A stretch of 10,953 bases of DNA from Burkholderiales bacterium. GTDB lineage: Bacteria > Pseudomonadota > Gammaproteobacteria > Burkholderiales > Burkholderiaceae_C. The stretch's first letter is position 1, and every line of letters begins with the position of its first letter. The stretch covers positions 1-10,953 of the forward strand of contig CANJKD010000026.1 in NCBI GenBank assembly GCA_947474415.1. The letters run 5' to 3'. The translations under genes and the position numbers were made by a program. A model generated the notes under the pieces. The model searched no databases and was not told the DNA's origin. It saw only the letters and a list, made by a program, of their open reading frames with translations. Of the stretch, positions 1 through 8,416 are shown one piece after another.

Positions 1-853
1 AGTGCGCGTGGCGGGTGGCGGCGCAGTTCGGGATCATTGCCACCGGCTTGCTCGCCGCGTGCGTCGGGTAGGTCGAGATCTTCACGTCGAGCACCGTGGT
101 GAGGCCGCCAAGACCTTGTGCGCCGATGCCGAGCGCATTGATCTTGTCGCACAGTTCGATGCGCAGCTCTTCCAGTTTGTCGCGTGGACCTCTCGCCTTC
201 AACTCGTACATGTCGATGTCTTCCATCAGGCTCTGCTTGGCGAGCAACATCGCGCGCTCGGCGGTGCCGCCGATGCCGATGCCCAACATGCCGGGCGGGC
301 ACCAGCCGGCGCCCATCGTCGGCACGGTTTTCATGACCCAGTCGACCAGCGAATCGCTCGGGTTCATCATCACGAACTTGGTCTTGTTCTCGCTGCCGCC
401 GCCCTTCGCTGCCACCTGCACATCGACGGTGTTGCCGGGCACCACGGTCATGTGGACGACGGCCGGTGTGTTGTCTTTGGTGTTCTTGCGCTCGAAGTGC
501 GGGTCGGCCACGATGCTGGCGCGCAGCTTGTTGTCGGCGAAGTTGTAGGCGCGGCGCACGCCTTCGTTGACGGCGTCTTCGATGCTGCCGGCGAAGCCTT
601 CGAAGCGCACGTCCATGCCGATTTTGAGGAACACGTTGACGATGCCCGTGTCCTGGCAGATCGGGCGCTTGCCTTCGGCGCACATCTTCGAGTTGGTCAG
701 GATTTGCGCGATCGCGTCCTTCGCGGCGGGGCTTTGTTCGGCGCGGTAGGCGCGTGCCAGGTGGGCGATGTAGTCGGCCGGGTGGTAATAGCTGATGTAC
801 TGGAGTGCGCCGGCAATGCTGTCGACCAGATCGTTGTATCGGAGGATGGTCAT
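1..853 (-). CDS. fumA: Class I fumarate hydratase (N-terminal part, runs off left edge)
   Basis: Catalyses reversible hydration of fumarate to L-malate in the TCA cycle, in the cytoplasm, using an oxygen-sensitive [4Fe-4S] cluster. The minus strand reads open from ATG at 851-853 to the window edge, giving 284 residues of a protein that is usually about 500-550. It starts MTILRYNDLVDSI and contains GKRPICQDTG (Cys66), GAGWCPPGMLG (Cys185) and MIPNCAATRHAH (Cys277). The 119-residue spacing of the first two equals that of the cluster cysteines C105 and C224 of E. coli FumA; the third is 92 residues on, against 94. All three cluster ligands therefore appear present. The KGGGSENK segment (150-157) is also typical of the class. 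The C-terminal domain lies outside the window. No strong Shine-Dalgarno is visible before the ATG. The gene is divergent from nhaA with a 104-bp gap. Class I identity is secure; calling it fumA rather than another paralogue name is convention. Confidence 0.95.
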   Translation of the reverse strand, partial: MTILRYNDLVDSIAGALQYISYYHPADYIAHLARAYRAEQSPAAKDAIAQILTNSKMCAEGKRPICQDTGIVNVFLKIGMDVRFEGFAGSIEDAVNEGVRRAYNFADNKLRASIVADPHFERKNTKDNTPAVVHMTVVPGNTVDVQVAAKGGGSENKTKFVMMNPSDSLVDWVMKTVPTMGAGWCPPGMLGIGIGGTAERAMLLAKQSLMEDIDMYELKARGPRDKLEELRIELCDKINALGIGAQGLGGLTTVLDVKISTYPTHAASKPVAMIPNCAATRHAH

Positions 854-945
854 CGTGGTTCCCGGGGGAAGGGTGGAAGCTGGTAAACAATGCGGCCAAG
901 CAGGCATTGACCGACGTCAGGCGCGGAAGAGAATTTTACTGAACC

Positions 946-956
946 GGGAACTTCCC
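946..956. promoter_or_regulatory. 11-bp perfect palindrome over the weak nhaA ribosome-binding site
   Basis: GGGAACTTCCC (five-base arms around a central C) lies immediately before the TTG start of nhaA, and its left arm is the only purine-rich candidate Shine-Dalgarno. As RNA the one-base loop would disfavour a full hairpin. As DNA it could be an operator, or it may be chance. Function is inferred only from position. Confidence 0.25.
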
Positions 957-957
957 T

Positions 958-2145
958 TTGATCAATCGCATTCGCAGTTTCATCGCTTCCGAATCGGCTG
1001 GTGGCGTGGTGCTGGCGCTGGCCGCCATCGTCGCGCTGGGCGTCAGCAATTCGGCGCTCGGCCCGGCCTACGAGCGCTTCGTCCAGGCGCGCATCGAACT
1101 GCGCATCGCCAACGACTGGCTGGTATTGTCGAAGCCGCTGCTGCTGTGGGTGAACGACATGTGGATGGCGGTGTTCTTTTTCCTCGTCGGCCTGGAAATC
1201 AAGCGCGAGGTGCTGGCCGGTGAGCTGGCATCGTTGAAGAGGGCCTCGCTACCGCTGGTGGCGGCGCTCGGTGGCATGGCCGTGCCGGCGTTGATCTATG
1301 TGGCACTCAACCACGCCGACCCGGTCGCGCTGCGTGGCTGGGCCATTCCCACCGCGACCGACATTGCATTCGCACTCGGCATCCTGTTGCTGCTCGGCTC
1401 GCGGGTACCGGCGTCGCTGAAGGTTTTCCTCACCGCAGTGGCGATCATCGACGACCTTGGCGCCATCGTCATCATTGCGCTGTTCTACACCGAGCATTTG
1501 TCGGGCAGCATGCTGGCCGCAGCAGGCTGCGGCATCCTGCTGCTGTTCATGCTGAACCGTGCGCGGGTGCAGAGCATCGGCCCTTACGTGGTCGTCGGCC
1601 TCGTGGTGTGGCTGTGTGTGCTCAAGTCGGGCGTCCACGCCACGCTGGCCGGCGTGGTCACCGCAATGGCGGTTCCGCTGCGCGGCAAGGGTAAAGGCCA
1701 CTCGCCGCTGGAAACCGCCGAACACGCGCTGTACCCCTGGGTCGCGTTCGCGGTGCTGCCGATGTTCGCGTTTGTGAATGCAGGCGTGTCACTGCAGGGC
1801 GTGGCATTGGGCACGCTGATGCAAGGCGTGCCACTCGGCATCGGCCTGGGCCTGGTGATCGGCAAGGCCGTGGGCGTGTTCGGTGCCTCGTGGTTGCTCA
1901 TGCGTTTCGCTGGCATCGGCCTGCCGCCCGACGCCAGTACACGCCAATTCTTCGGCGTCTGCGTGCTGTGTGGCATCGGCTTCACGATGAGCCTTTTCAT
2001 TGGCGGCCTGGCCTTCACTTGGCAGGGGGTCGCCTATGAAACGCAGGTCAAGCTCGGCGTGCTTTGCGGCTCGCTGGCGTCGGCGTTACTGGGCGTAGCG
2101 CTGTTGCTGAGCGCCCGGCGTTCAGTGGTCGCCGTGCTGCGATGA
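958..2145 (+). CDS. nhaA: Na+/H+ antiporter NhaA
   Basis: Inner-membrane electrogenic antiporter that exports Na+ (or Li+) in exchange for protons, for pH and sodium homeostasis. The 395-residue product matches the usual NhaA length of about 390 and aligns along its whole length by eye. Recognisable elements are VGLEIKRE (Glu80), [11 protein letters not shown] (Asp135), AIIDDLGAI (Asp165-Asp166, the ion-binding pair equivalent to E. coli D163/D164), [10 protein letters not shown] (His227, equivalent to the pH-response H225), and IGKAVG (Lys303, equivalent to K300). About a dozen hydrophobic segments are evident. The start is TTG at 958: an in-frame TGA at 940-942 excludes anything further upstream, and translation from 958 begins with the expected short amphipathic N-terminus before the SESAGG segment. 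The Shine-Dalgarno is weak (GGGAA at 946-950). The 3' end overlaps the convergent YqhA-type gene by 24 bp. No nhaR regulator gene lies next to it in this window. Confidence 0.97.
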   Translation: MINRIRSFIASESAGGVVLALAAIVALGVSNSALGPAYERFVQARIELRIANDWLVLSKPLLLWVNDMWMAVFFFLVGLEIKREVLAGELASLKRASLPLVAALGGMAVPALIYVALNHADPVALRGWAIPTATDIAFALGILLLLGSRVPASLKVFLTAVAIIDDLGAIVIIALFYTEHLSGSMLAAAGCGILLLFMLNRARVQSIGPYVVVGLVVWLCVLKSGVHATLAGVVTAMAVPLRGKGKGHSPLETAEHALYPWVAFAVLPMFAFVNAGVSLQGVALGTLMQGVPLGIGLGLVIGKAVGVFGASWLLMRFAGIGLPPDASTRQFFGVCVLCGIGFTMSLFIGGLAFTWQGVAYETQVKLGVLCGSLASALLGVALLLSARRSVVAVLR

Positions 2146-2766
2146 ATTGAGCAATTTGTCGGTGTAGGCGATCGCCACCGCCGAGAGCAGGAAGGTGAGG
2201 TGGATGATGGTCTGCCACATCAGCACTTTCTGGCTGTAGTTTGCGGCGTTGATGAAGGTCTTCAGCAGGTGGATCGAGCTGATGCCGATGATGGCCGTGC
2301 CGAGCTTTACCTTCAGCACCGAGGCGTTCACGTGGCTCAGCCATTCAGGTTCGTCCGGGTGCCCTTCGAGGTGCATGCGGCTCACGAACGTCTCGTAGCC
2401 GCCCACGATCACCATGATGAGCAGGTTCGAGATCATCACGACGTCGATCAGCGCCAGCACGGCCAGCATAATCACAGTTTCGGTGAGCTTCGGCGCCTGT
2501 TGGCCGATGACCTGTCCGCTTGCATCGACGATGGCCGGGAAGTGGTAGCCCATGCCTTCGATCAGCGCGGCCAGCGCGGCTTGGTCGCCGAACGCAGCCT
2601 CCACCAGGTGCACCAGCTCGACCCAAAAGTGAAACACGTAGACGCACTGCGCCAGGATCAGGCCGAGGTAAAGCGGCAGTTGGAGCCAGCGGCTCATGAA
2701 GATGAAATTCGGAATCGGCCTCAGGCGTGCAGGCTTCGGCGGGGTTGACTCGGGCGGCAGGACCAT
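2122..2766 (-). CDS. yqhA: YqhA/UPF0114 (TIGR00645-type) integral membrane protein
   Basis: A small inner-membrane protein of the YqhA family, whose biochemical role is not established. The 214-residue product has four likely transmembrane segments at about 29-52, 97-122, 155-172 and 183-203. Family hallmarks are [33 protein letters not shown] and [11 protein letters not shown], which match E. coli YqhA in order. It is longer than E. coli YqhA (about 164 aa) because of an N-terminal proline-rich extension and an insert of roughly 35 residues after the first helix; from memory, betaproteobacterial members carry a similar insert. The ATG at 2764-2766 lacks a clear Shine-Dalgarno, and an internal Met24 just before SRWLQ is an alternative start, though the RPIPNFIF segment ahead of it resembles the family N-terminus and favours the longer form. 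The gene is divergent from acs, and its 3' end overlaps nhaA. Confidence 0.9.
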   Translation of the reverse strand: MVLPPESTPPKPARLRPIPNFIFMSRWLQLPLYLGLILAQCVYVFHFWVELVHLVEAAFGDQAALAALIEGMGYHFPAIVDASGQVIGQQAPKLTETVIMLAVLALIDVVMISNLLIMVIVGGYETFVSRMHLEGHPDEPEWLSHVNASVLKVKLGTAIIGISSIHLLKTFINAANYSQKVLMWQTIIHLTFLLSAVAIAYTDKLLNSSQHGDH

Positions 2767-2790
2767 GGGCGGCTTTCAGGCATTCGAAGA

Positions 2791-2811
2791 TCGGAGTTCG
2801 GAGCTCGGATT
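2791..2811. repeat. Three tandem 7-bp repeats (TCGGANN) in the yqhA-acs intergenic region
   Basis: TCGGAGT, TCGGAGC and TCGGATT follow each other without gaps in the 212-bp region between the divergent YqhA-type and acs genes, just upstream of yqhA. A further ATCGGATT occurs a few bases on (2822-2829). Short direct repeats between divergent genes can be regulator sites, but no factor can be assigned. The rest of 2767-2966 holds no promoter that I can call with confidence. Confidence 0.3.
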
Positions 2812-2966
2812 TCGCAGAATAATCGGATTGTCCGGTTGCCGGCATTCCTGTGGGCGGCAGGATGATAGGTGGCCGTGCCAGCACGCCAAAACGCGCAGAG
2901 TAAGCCCTTCGTAAGAGCCCGGGAATAAGGTTCGCCCAGGTCGAGATCGAACCCGAACCAACCGCC

Positions 2967-2971
2967 AGGAG
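2967..2971 (+). promoter_or_regulatory. Shine-Dalgarno of acs
   Basis: AGGAG lies seven bases before the ATG at 2979. It is the strongest ribosome-binding site on the plus strand of the window and fixes the acs start. Confidence 0.85.
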
Positions 2972-2978
2972 ACAAAAC

Positions 2979-4946
<1,968 letters not shown>

Positions 4947-5004
4947 TCGACGGTCGCGTGAGCGGCTGCGGTGCGCAGCACCGGTGCGGAGTTCCGGCGC
5001 AGGC

Positions 5005-5028
5005 TAACTTCCGCGCCAGCGGAAGTTA
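5005..5028. terminator. Perfect 10-bp hairpin between convergent acs and GMC genes
   Basis: TAACTTCCGC and its exact reverse complement GCGGAAGTTA flank a four-base loop, GCCA. It lies 58 bp after the acs stop and 40 bp after the GMC stop on the other strand. Position and symmetry suit a bidirectional terminator. No U-tract follows on either strand, so it may instead block 3' exonucleases, or be one copy of a dispersed palindromic element. The rest of 4947-5068 shows nothing I can name. Confidence 0.6.
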
Positions 5029-5068
5029 AGGCACGGCAGCGCCGGCCAAGGTCACAGCCTGGCGAACT

Positions 5069-6658
5069 TCAACCCGCTGCCTTGACCAAGTCAGCCGCCT
5101 TCTCCGCAATCGCAATCACCGGTGCATTCGTGTTCCCGCCGACGATGCGCGGCATGATCGACGCGTCGACGACACGCAGCCCCTGCATACCGTGCACGCG
5201 CAGTTGCGCATCCACCGCATCCATCACGCCGCCGCCCATGCGGCAGGTGCCCACCGGGTGGTAGATCGTGTCGGCCCGGTCGCGGATGAACTGCTCGATC
5301 TGCGCATCGGTCTGCGCCGCAGCCGAGACCGGCAATTCGCGCCCGCGCAGGCCCGCCAGGGCGGGCTGCTGCAGGATGCCGCGCATCAGCTTGAAGCCGC
5401 GCACCAGCCGGTCCACATCTGCGCGTTCGGCGAGGAAATTCGGGTCGATCAGCGGCACGGCCATCGGGTCGGCGCTGGCCAGCGTGACGCTGCCCCGGCT
5501 CTGCGGCCGCAGCAGGCATACATGGCATGAGAAGCCGTGGCCGAACACGGTCTTGCGGCCGTGGTCGATCAGCTTGCCGATTACGAAATGCAGTTGCAGG
5601 TCGGGCAGCGCTTCGTCGGCCTGGCTCTTGATGAACCCGCCGGCCTCGGCGAAGTTGGTGGTCAGCATGCCGCGCCGGTGGCGTCGCCATTCGAAGATGC
5701 CCTTGATCGCGTGCACCGCACCGGTGAGCGACAGGCCGAACAGGTCGGTCACCTGCGGCGCATCCACCACCTGCACCACGTCAGGGTGGTCGTGCAGGTT
5801 CGCGCCGACGCCGGGCAGGTCGTGCACGGTGACGATGCCGTGGTGCTGCAACTGCGCGCCCGGCCCGATGCCCGACAGCATCAGGATCTGCGGCGATTGC
5901 ATCGCACCGGCGCACAGCAGCACCTCGCGGCTCGCCCTCAGCTGCCGCAACTCGCCACCGACCCGCACCTCCACGCCCACCGCGCGCCGACCTTCGAGCA
6001 GGATGCGCGTGGTATGCGCGCCAGTGATCACTTGGAGGTTCGGGCGCGCGAGGTTTGGCGTCAGGTAGCCGTTGGCCGCGCTCCAGCGCTCGCCGTTCTT
6101 GTGCGTGACCTGGTACATGCCGACGCCTTCCTGAGCGGCGCCGTTGAAGTCGGCGTTGAGCTTGAAGCCCGCTTGCCGGGCGGCCTCGACGAACACCGGG
6201 CCGTAGCGGTTCGGGCTGCGCAAGTCCATCACGTTCAGCGGCCCGCCGACGCCATGAAACGCATCGGCGCCGCGTTCGTTGTTCTCCGCGCGCTTGAAGT
6301 ACGGCAGCAGGTCGTCGTAGCCCCAGCCGGCATTGCCGAGCGCGGCCCAATGGTCGTAGTCTTCGCGCGGCCCGCGCAGGTAGATCATCGCGTTGATCGA
6401 GCTGGAACCGCCGAGAACCTTGCCGCGCGGCTGGTAGCCGCAGCGGCCGTTCAGGCCGGGCTGCGGCACCGTCTCGAAGCACCAACTCGCCGTTCCGGTC
6501 TGCGCCAGCAAGGCCAGGCCGGCCGGGCAGTGGATCAGCACATTCGTATCGGCGGGGCCGGCTTCGAGCAGGCAGACTTTGACGTTCGGGTCTTCGCTCA
6601 GGCGCGCGGCCAAAACGCAGCCGGCGGAGCCGCCGCCGATGATGATGTAGTCGAACAA
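5069..6658 (-). CDS. GMC-family FAD-dependent oxidoreductase (alcohol/choline dehydrogenase-like)
   Basis: A flavoprotein of the glucose-methanol-choline family, which oxidises an alcohol to an aldehyde and passes electrons to oxygen or, for most bacterial dehydrogenase members, a quinone or other acceptor. From the start chosen here it has 529 residues, normal for the family. The FAD dinucleotide motif IIGGGSAGC is at 6-14. Family signatures GGSSSINAMIYLRGP and GAMQSPQILMLSGIGP follow, then NLHDHPD. The C-terminal catalytic pair appears to be His467 (YHPVGTCRMGG) and Asn511 (GGNTNAPV), a spacing of 44 matching His466/Asn510 of choline oxidase. I chose TTG at 6656-6658 because it gives the usual FDYIIIGGG start and has GAGG eight bases upstream. 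An in-frame ATG at 6731-6733 would add 25 Arg-rich residues unlike the family. It is AlkJ/PegA/BetA-like, but the substrate cannot be assigned; no betaine aldehyde dehydrogenase or betI lies nearby, which argues weakly against choline. Confidence 0.92.
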   Translation of the reverse strand: MFDYIIIGGGSAGCVLAARLSEDPNVKVCLLEAGPADTNVLIHCPAGLALLAQTGTASWCFETVPQPGLNGRCGYQPRGKVLGGSSSINAMIYLRGPREDYDHWAALGNAGWGYDDLLPYFKRAENNERGADAFHGVGGPLNVMDLRSPNRYGPVFVEAARQAGFKLNADFNGAAQEGVGMYQVTHKNGERWSAANGYLTPNLARPNLQVITGAHTTRILLEGRRAVGVEVRVGGELRQLRASREVLLCAGAMQSPQILMLSGIGPGAQLQHHGIVTVHDLPGVGANLHDHPDVVQVVDAPQVTDLFGLSLTGAVHAIKGIFEWRRHRRGMLTTNFAEAGGFIKSQADEALPDLQLHFVIGKLIDHGRKTVFGHGFSCHVCLLRPQSRGSVTLASADPMAVPLIDPNFLAERADVDRLVRGFKLMRGILQQPALAGLRGRELPVSAAAQTDAQIEQFIRDRADTIYHPVGTCRMGGGVMDAVDAQLRVHGMQGLRVVDASIMPRIVGGNTNAPVIAIAEKAADLVKAAG

Positions 6659-6666
6659 GGTTGTTT

Positions 6667-6670
6667 CCTC
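6667..6670 (-). promoter_or_regulatory. Shine-Dalgarno supporting the TTG start of the GMC gene
   Basis: On the minus strand GAGGAA begins here and is followed, eight bases after GAGG, by the TTG at 6658-6656. This is the reason for preferring the shorter GMC protein over the upstream ATG at 6733. Confidence 0.6.
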
Positions 6671-6794
6671 GGGGGCGAATCGGCGCCGGTCGCGGGATGG
6701 CCTGGTGCGGTGGATGATATCGACGCATCGCACACGAATTTAGGGCGCTCAGCCTAGCTAGACTCATCCGCTCCAGCCCGACCTCAAGGCCACC

Positions 6795-7709
6795 ATGCCC
6801 ACATCCGCTCCAGCGCTCTACCGCGAATTCACCAGTCAGGCGCAAATTGACGCGCAGTACAACGCCGGCGCTTCGATCCCCGACGCGGCGTCGTACATGC
6901 AAGGTTTCGTCGAACGCAGCCGCCACGCCCGCGAGGCCCTGCGCTGCGTGCTCGACGTTCCGTATGGCCCGACGATCGACGAGACGCTCGACATCTTCCC
7001 GGCTGCTGCACCCGGTTCGCCCGGTGCGCCGGTGTTCGTCTTCATCCACGGCGGCTACTGGCGCGCGCTGAGCTCGAAAGACTTCAGCTGCGTGGCGCTG
7101 GGCCTGCAGCCGCTGGGCATCACCACGGTGGTGATCGATTATTCGCTGTGTCCCAAGGTCGGCATCGACGAGATCACCCGCCAGGCGCGCGCTGCCGTGG
7201 CCTGGGTGCTGCGCCACATCGGTGAGCATGCCGGTGACCCGGCACGGGTGGCGGTGGGCGGCCATTCGGCCGGCGGCCACCTGGCGGCGATGTGCCTGGA
7301 AACGGCCTGGGACCGCGACTACGGTCTGGCCCGCGACCCGCTCGCGGCCGGCGTGCTGGTCAGCGGCCTGTACGACCTGGCGCCGCTGCGCTACAGCTAC
7401 CTGCAGCCGCAGATCCAACTCGACGACGGCGTGATCCGGCGCAACTCGCCGCTGTTCGCGGTGCGCGCCAGCCGCACGCCGGCCCTGATCACCTGGGGCG
7501 CGAACGAGAGCAGCGAATTCGCGCGCCAGTCCAGCGCGTTGCATGCCGCGTGGCAGGGTGCCGGCAACGCATCGGAACTGGTCGCGCAGGCCGATGCGAA
7601 CCACTTCTCGGCCATCGACGGCTTCGCGAGCCCGGCCAGCCCGCTGTGCCGGTGGCTGGCCGAAACACTGGGCGTGCCGCATGCATCCGATGGCGGCGCG
7701 GGCGCGTAG
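6795..7709 (+). CDS. Alpha/beta hydrolase, arylformamidase/esterase-like
   Basis: A 304-residue serine hydrolase of the alpha/beta fold (COG0657/kynurenine-formamidase-like group), probably cytoplasmic because no signal peptide is visible. The oxyanion-hole motif is FIHGGYWRALSSKDF (His85-Gly86-Gly87), and the nucleophile elbow is GGHSAGGHLA with Ser158. A late His270 (ANHFSAIDG) is the likely triad histidine, and Glu238 or Glu241 in TWGANESSEF is the candidate acid, since the usual Asp position is occupied by this segment. HGGYW followed by a Ser-Lys-Asp-Phe stretch is characteristic of the arylformamidase-like branch, but there are no other tryptophan-catabolism genes here (kynA, kynU), so kynurenine formamidase activity is not supported by context. 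The ATG at 6795 has a modest AAGG at 6786-6789. It is divergent from the GMC gene (136-bp gap) and 97 bp ahead of the peroxiredoxin on the same strand. The substrate is unknown. Confidence 0.88.
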   Translation: MPTSAPALYREFTSQAQIDAQYNAGASIPDAASYMQGFVERSRHAREALRCVLDVPYGPTIDETLDIFPAAAPGSPGAPVFVFIHGGYWRALSSKDFSCVALGLQPLGITTVVIDYSLCPKVGIDEITRQARAAVAWVLRHIGEHAGDPARVAVGGHSAGGHLAAMCLETAWDRDYGLARDPLAAGVLVSGLYDLAPLRYSYLQPQIQLDDGVIRRNSPLFAVRASRTPALITWGANESSEFARQSSALHAAWQGAGNASELVAQADANHFSAIDGFASPASPLCRWLAETLGVPHASDGGAGA

Positions 7710-7718
7710 GGTTCAGGG

Positions 7719-7759
7719 TCAAGGCGCTTCTGGCACCATTGGAAGAGCGTTCAAGGCGC
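7719..7759. repeat. Pair of 9-bp direct repeats upstream of the peroxiredoxin gene
   Basis: TCAAGGCGC occurs at 7719-7727 and again at 7751-7759, a 32-bp period (about three helical turns), within the 97-bp gap between the hydrolase and the peroxiredoxin. The position suits an activator or repressor site for the peroxiredoxin, but no regulator can be named and chance is possible in GC-rich DNA. Confidence 0.3.
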
Positions 7760-7806
7760 GCCTGCAGTCCGTCCGAAGCGCGAACATCACTGATCGAGAG
7801 CACACC

Positions 7807-8367
7807 CTGAAGCTGAACCCCACCACTGCGCTGAGCGCCCTGGCCACCGCACTCACCGTGTACCTTGCCTCGCCCGCATGGGCTGCGCTCGACATCGGCG
7901 AGAAGGCGCCCGACTTCACCGTGCCGGCGGCGCTCGCCGGCAAGCAGTACAGCTACTCGTTGGCCGAATCGCTGGCCAAGGGGCCGGTGGTGCTGTACTT
8001 CTTCCCGGCCGCGTTCTCGGTCGGGTGCTCGGCCGAGGCGCACGAGTTCGCCGAGGCCATCGGCAAGTACGAGGCGCTGGGCGCGTCGGTGATCGGCGTT
8101 TCGACCGACGACATCGAAACACAAACCAAGTTCTCGATGCAGTCCTGCCAGGGCAAGTTCCCGGTCGCGTCGGATGCCGGCAAGACGGTGATCAAGTCGT
8201 ATGACGCCGCGATGATGATCTTGCCTGACTACGCAAACCGCGTGTCGTACGTGATCGGGCCCGACCAGAAGGTGCTCTACAGCTACCAGAGCCTGAACCC
8301 GAGCAAGCACGTCGAGAAGACGCTGGCTGCGCTGCAGGGTTGGGAAAAGGCGAAGGGCGGCAAGTAG
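7807..8367 (+). CDS. Exported peroxiredoxin (AhpC/TSA-Bcp type), apparent CTG start
   Basis: A thiol peroxidase that reduces hydrogen peroxide or organic hydroperoxides, probably in the periplasm. From CTG at 7807 the product has 186 residues. It begins MKLNPTTALSALATALTVYL, with an ASPAWA-A signal-peptidase-I-like site near residues 26/27, then the mature start LDIGEKAPDFTVP. The active-site motif Pxxx(T/S)xxC is PAAFSVGC at 67-74, so Cys74 is the peroxidatic cysteine and Ser71 replaces the commoner Thr. Cys114 in QSCQGKF is a candidate resolving cysteine. The rest (STDDIETQTKF, YANRVSYVIGP, HVEKTLAAL) matches a betaproteobacterial exported Prx group I recognise by eye. No ATG, GTG or TTG occurs in frame near the signal peptide; CTG has GAGAG at 7796-7800, six bases upstream. 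Starting at the far upstream ATG (7543) would overlap the hydrolase by 167 bases and bury the signal peptide. It is convergent with the kinase gene; the 49-bp gap shows no convincing terminator. Confidence 0.88.
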   Translation: MKLNPTTALSALATALTVYLASPAWAALDIGEKAPDFTVPAALAGKQYSYSLAESLAKGPVVLYFFPAAFSVGCSAEAHEFAEAIGKYEALGASVIGVSTDDIETQTKFSMQSCQGKFPVASDAGKTVIKSYDAAMMILPDYANRVSYVIGPDQKVLYSYQSLNPSKHVEKTLAALQGWEKAKGGK

Positions 8368-8416
8368 GCCGGCTGACGGCAAACGGCGGGCGCCAGCGCT
8401 CGGCTTGGCGGTGGTG

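Noticed and set aside
2..886. Long plus-strand open frame of 294 codons at the left edge
   Set aside because: It is antisense to a clear class I fumarase with all cluster cysteines; the His/Ala/Arg-rich translation is a GC-rich shadow.
907..936. TTGACC as a possible -35 box for nhaA
   Set aside because: At 16-19 bp spacing the candidate -10 (AGAATT/GAATTT) matches the consensus poorly, so I do not call a promoter.
6659..6733. Longer GMC start at ATG 6733
   Set aside because: It adds 25 Arg-rich residues before the normal family N-terminus, while TTG at 6658 has a good Shine-Dalgarno at the right spacing.
5537..6757. 406-codon plus-strand open frame antisense to the GMC gene
   Set aside because: The real gene on the other strand carries FAD and catalytic motifs; this frame shows none.
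5781..7682. 633-codon minus-strand open frame spanning the hydrolase and part of the GMC gene
   Set aside because: It is out of frame with the GMC protein and antisense to the hydrolase; the Arg/Ala-rich translation has no recognisable domain.
7731..7745. TGGCAC resembling a sigma-54 -24 element before the peroxiredoxin
   Set aside because: The required GC of the -12 element is missing at the right distance (CATTGGAAG follows), so the match fails.
7543..7806. Upstream ATG extension of the peroxiredoxin
   Set aside because: It would overlap the hydrolase by 167 bases in another frame, is Arg/Ala-rich, and would place the signal peptide in the middle of the protein.
8368..8416. Possible terminator between the convergent peroxiredoxin and kinase genes
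   Set aside because: Only a 5-bp stem (CGCCA/TGGCG) with a 10-base loop and no T-run is visible, which is expected by chance in such GC-rich DNA.
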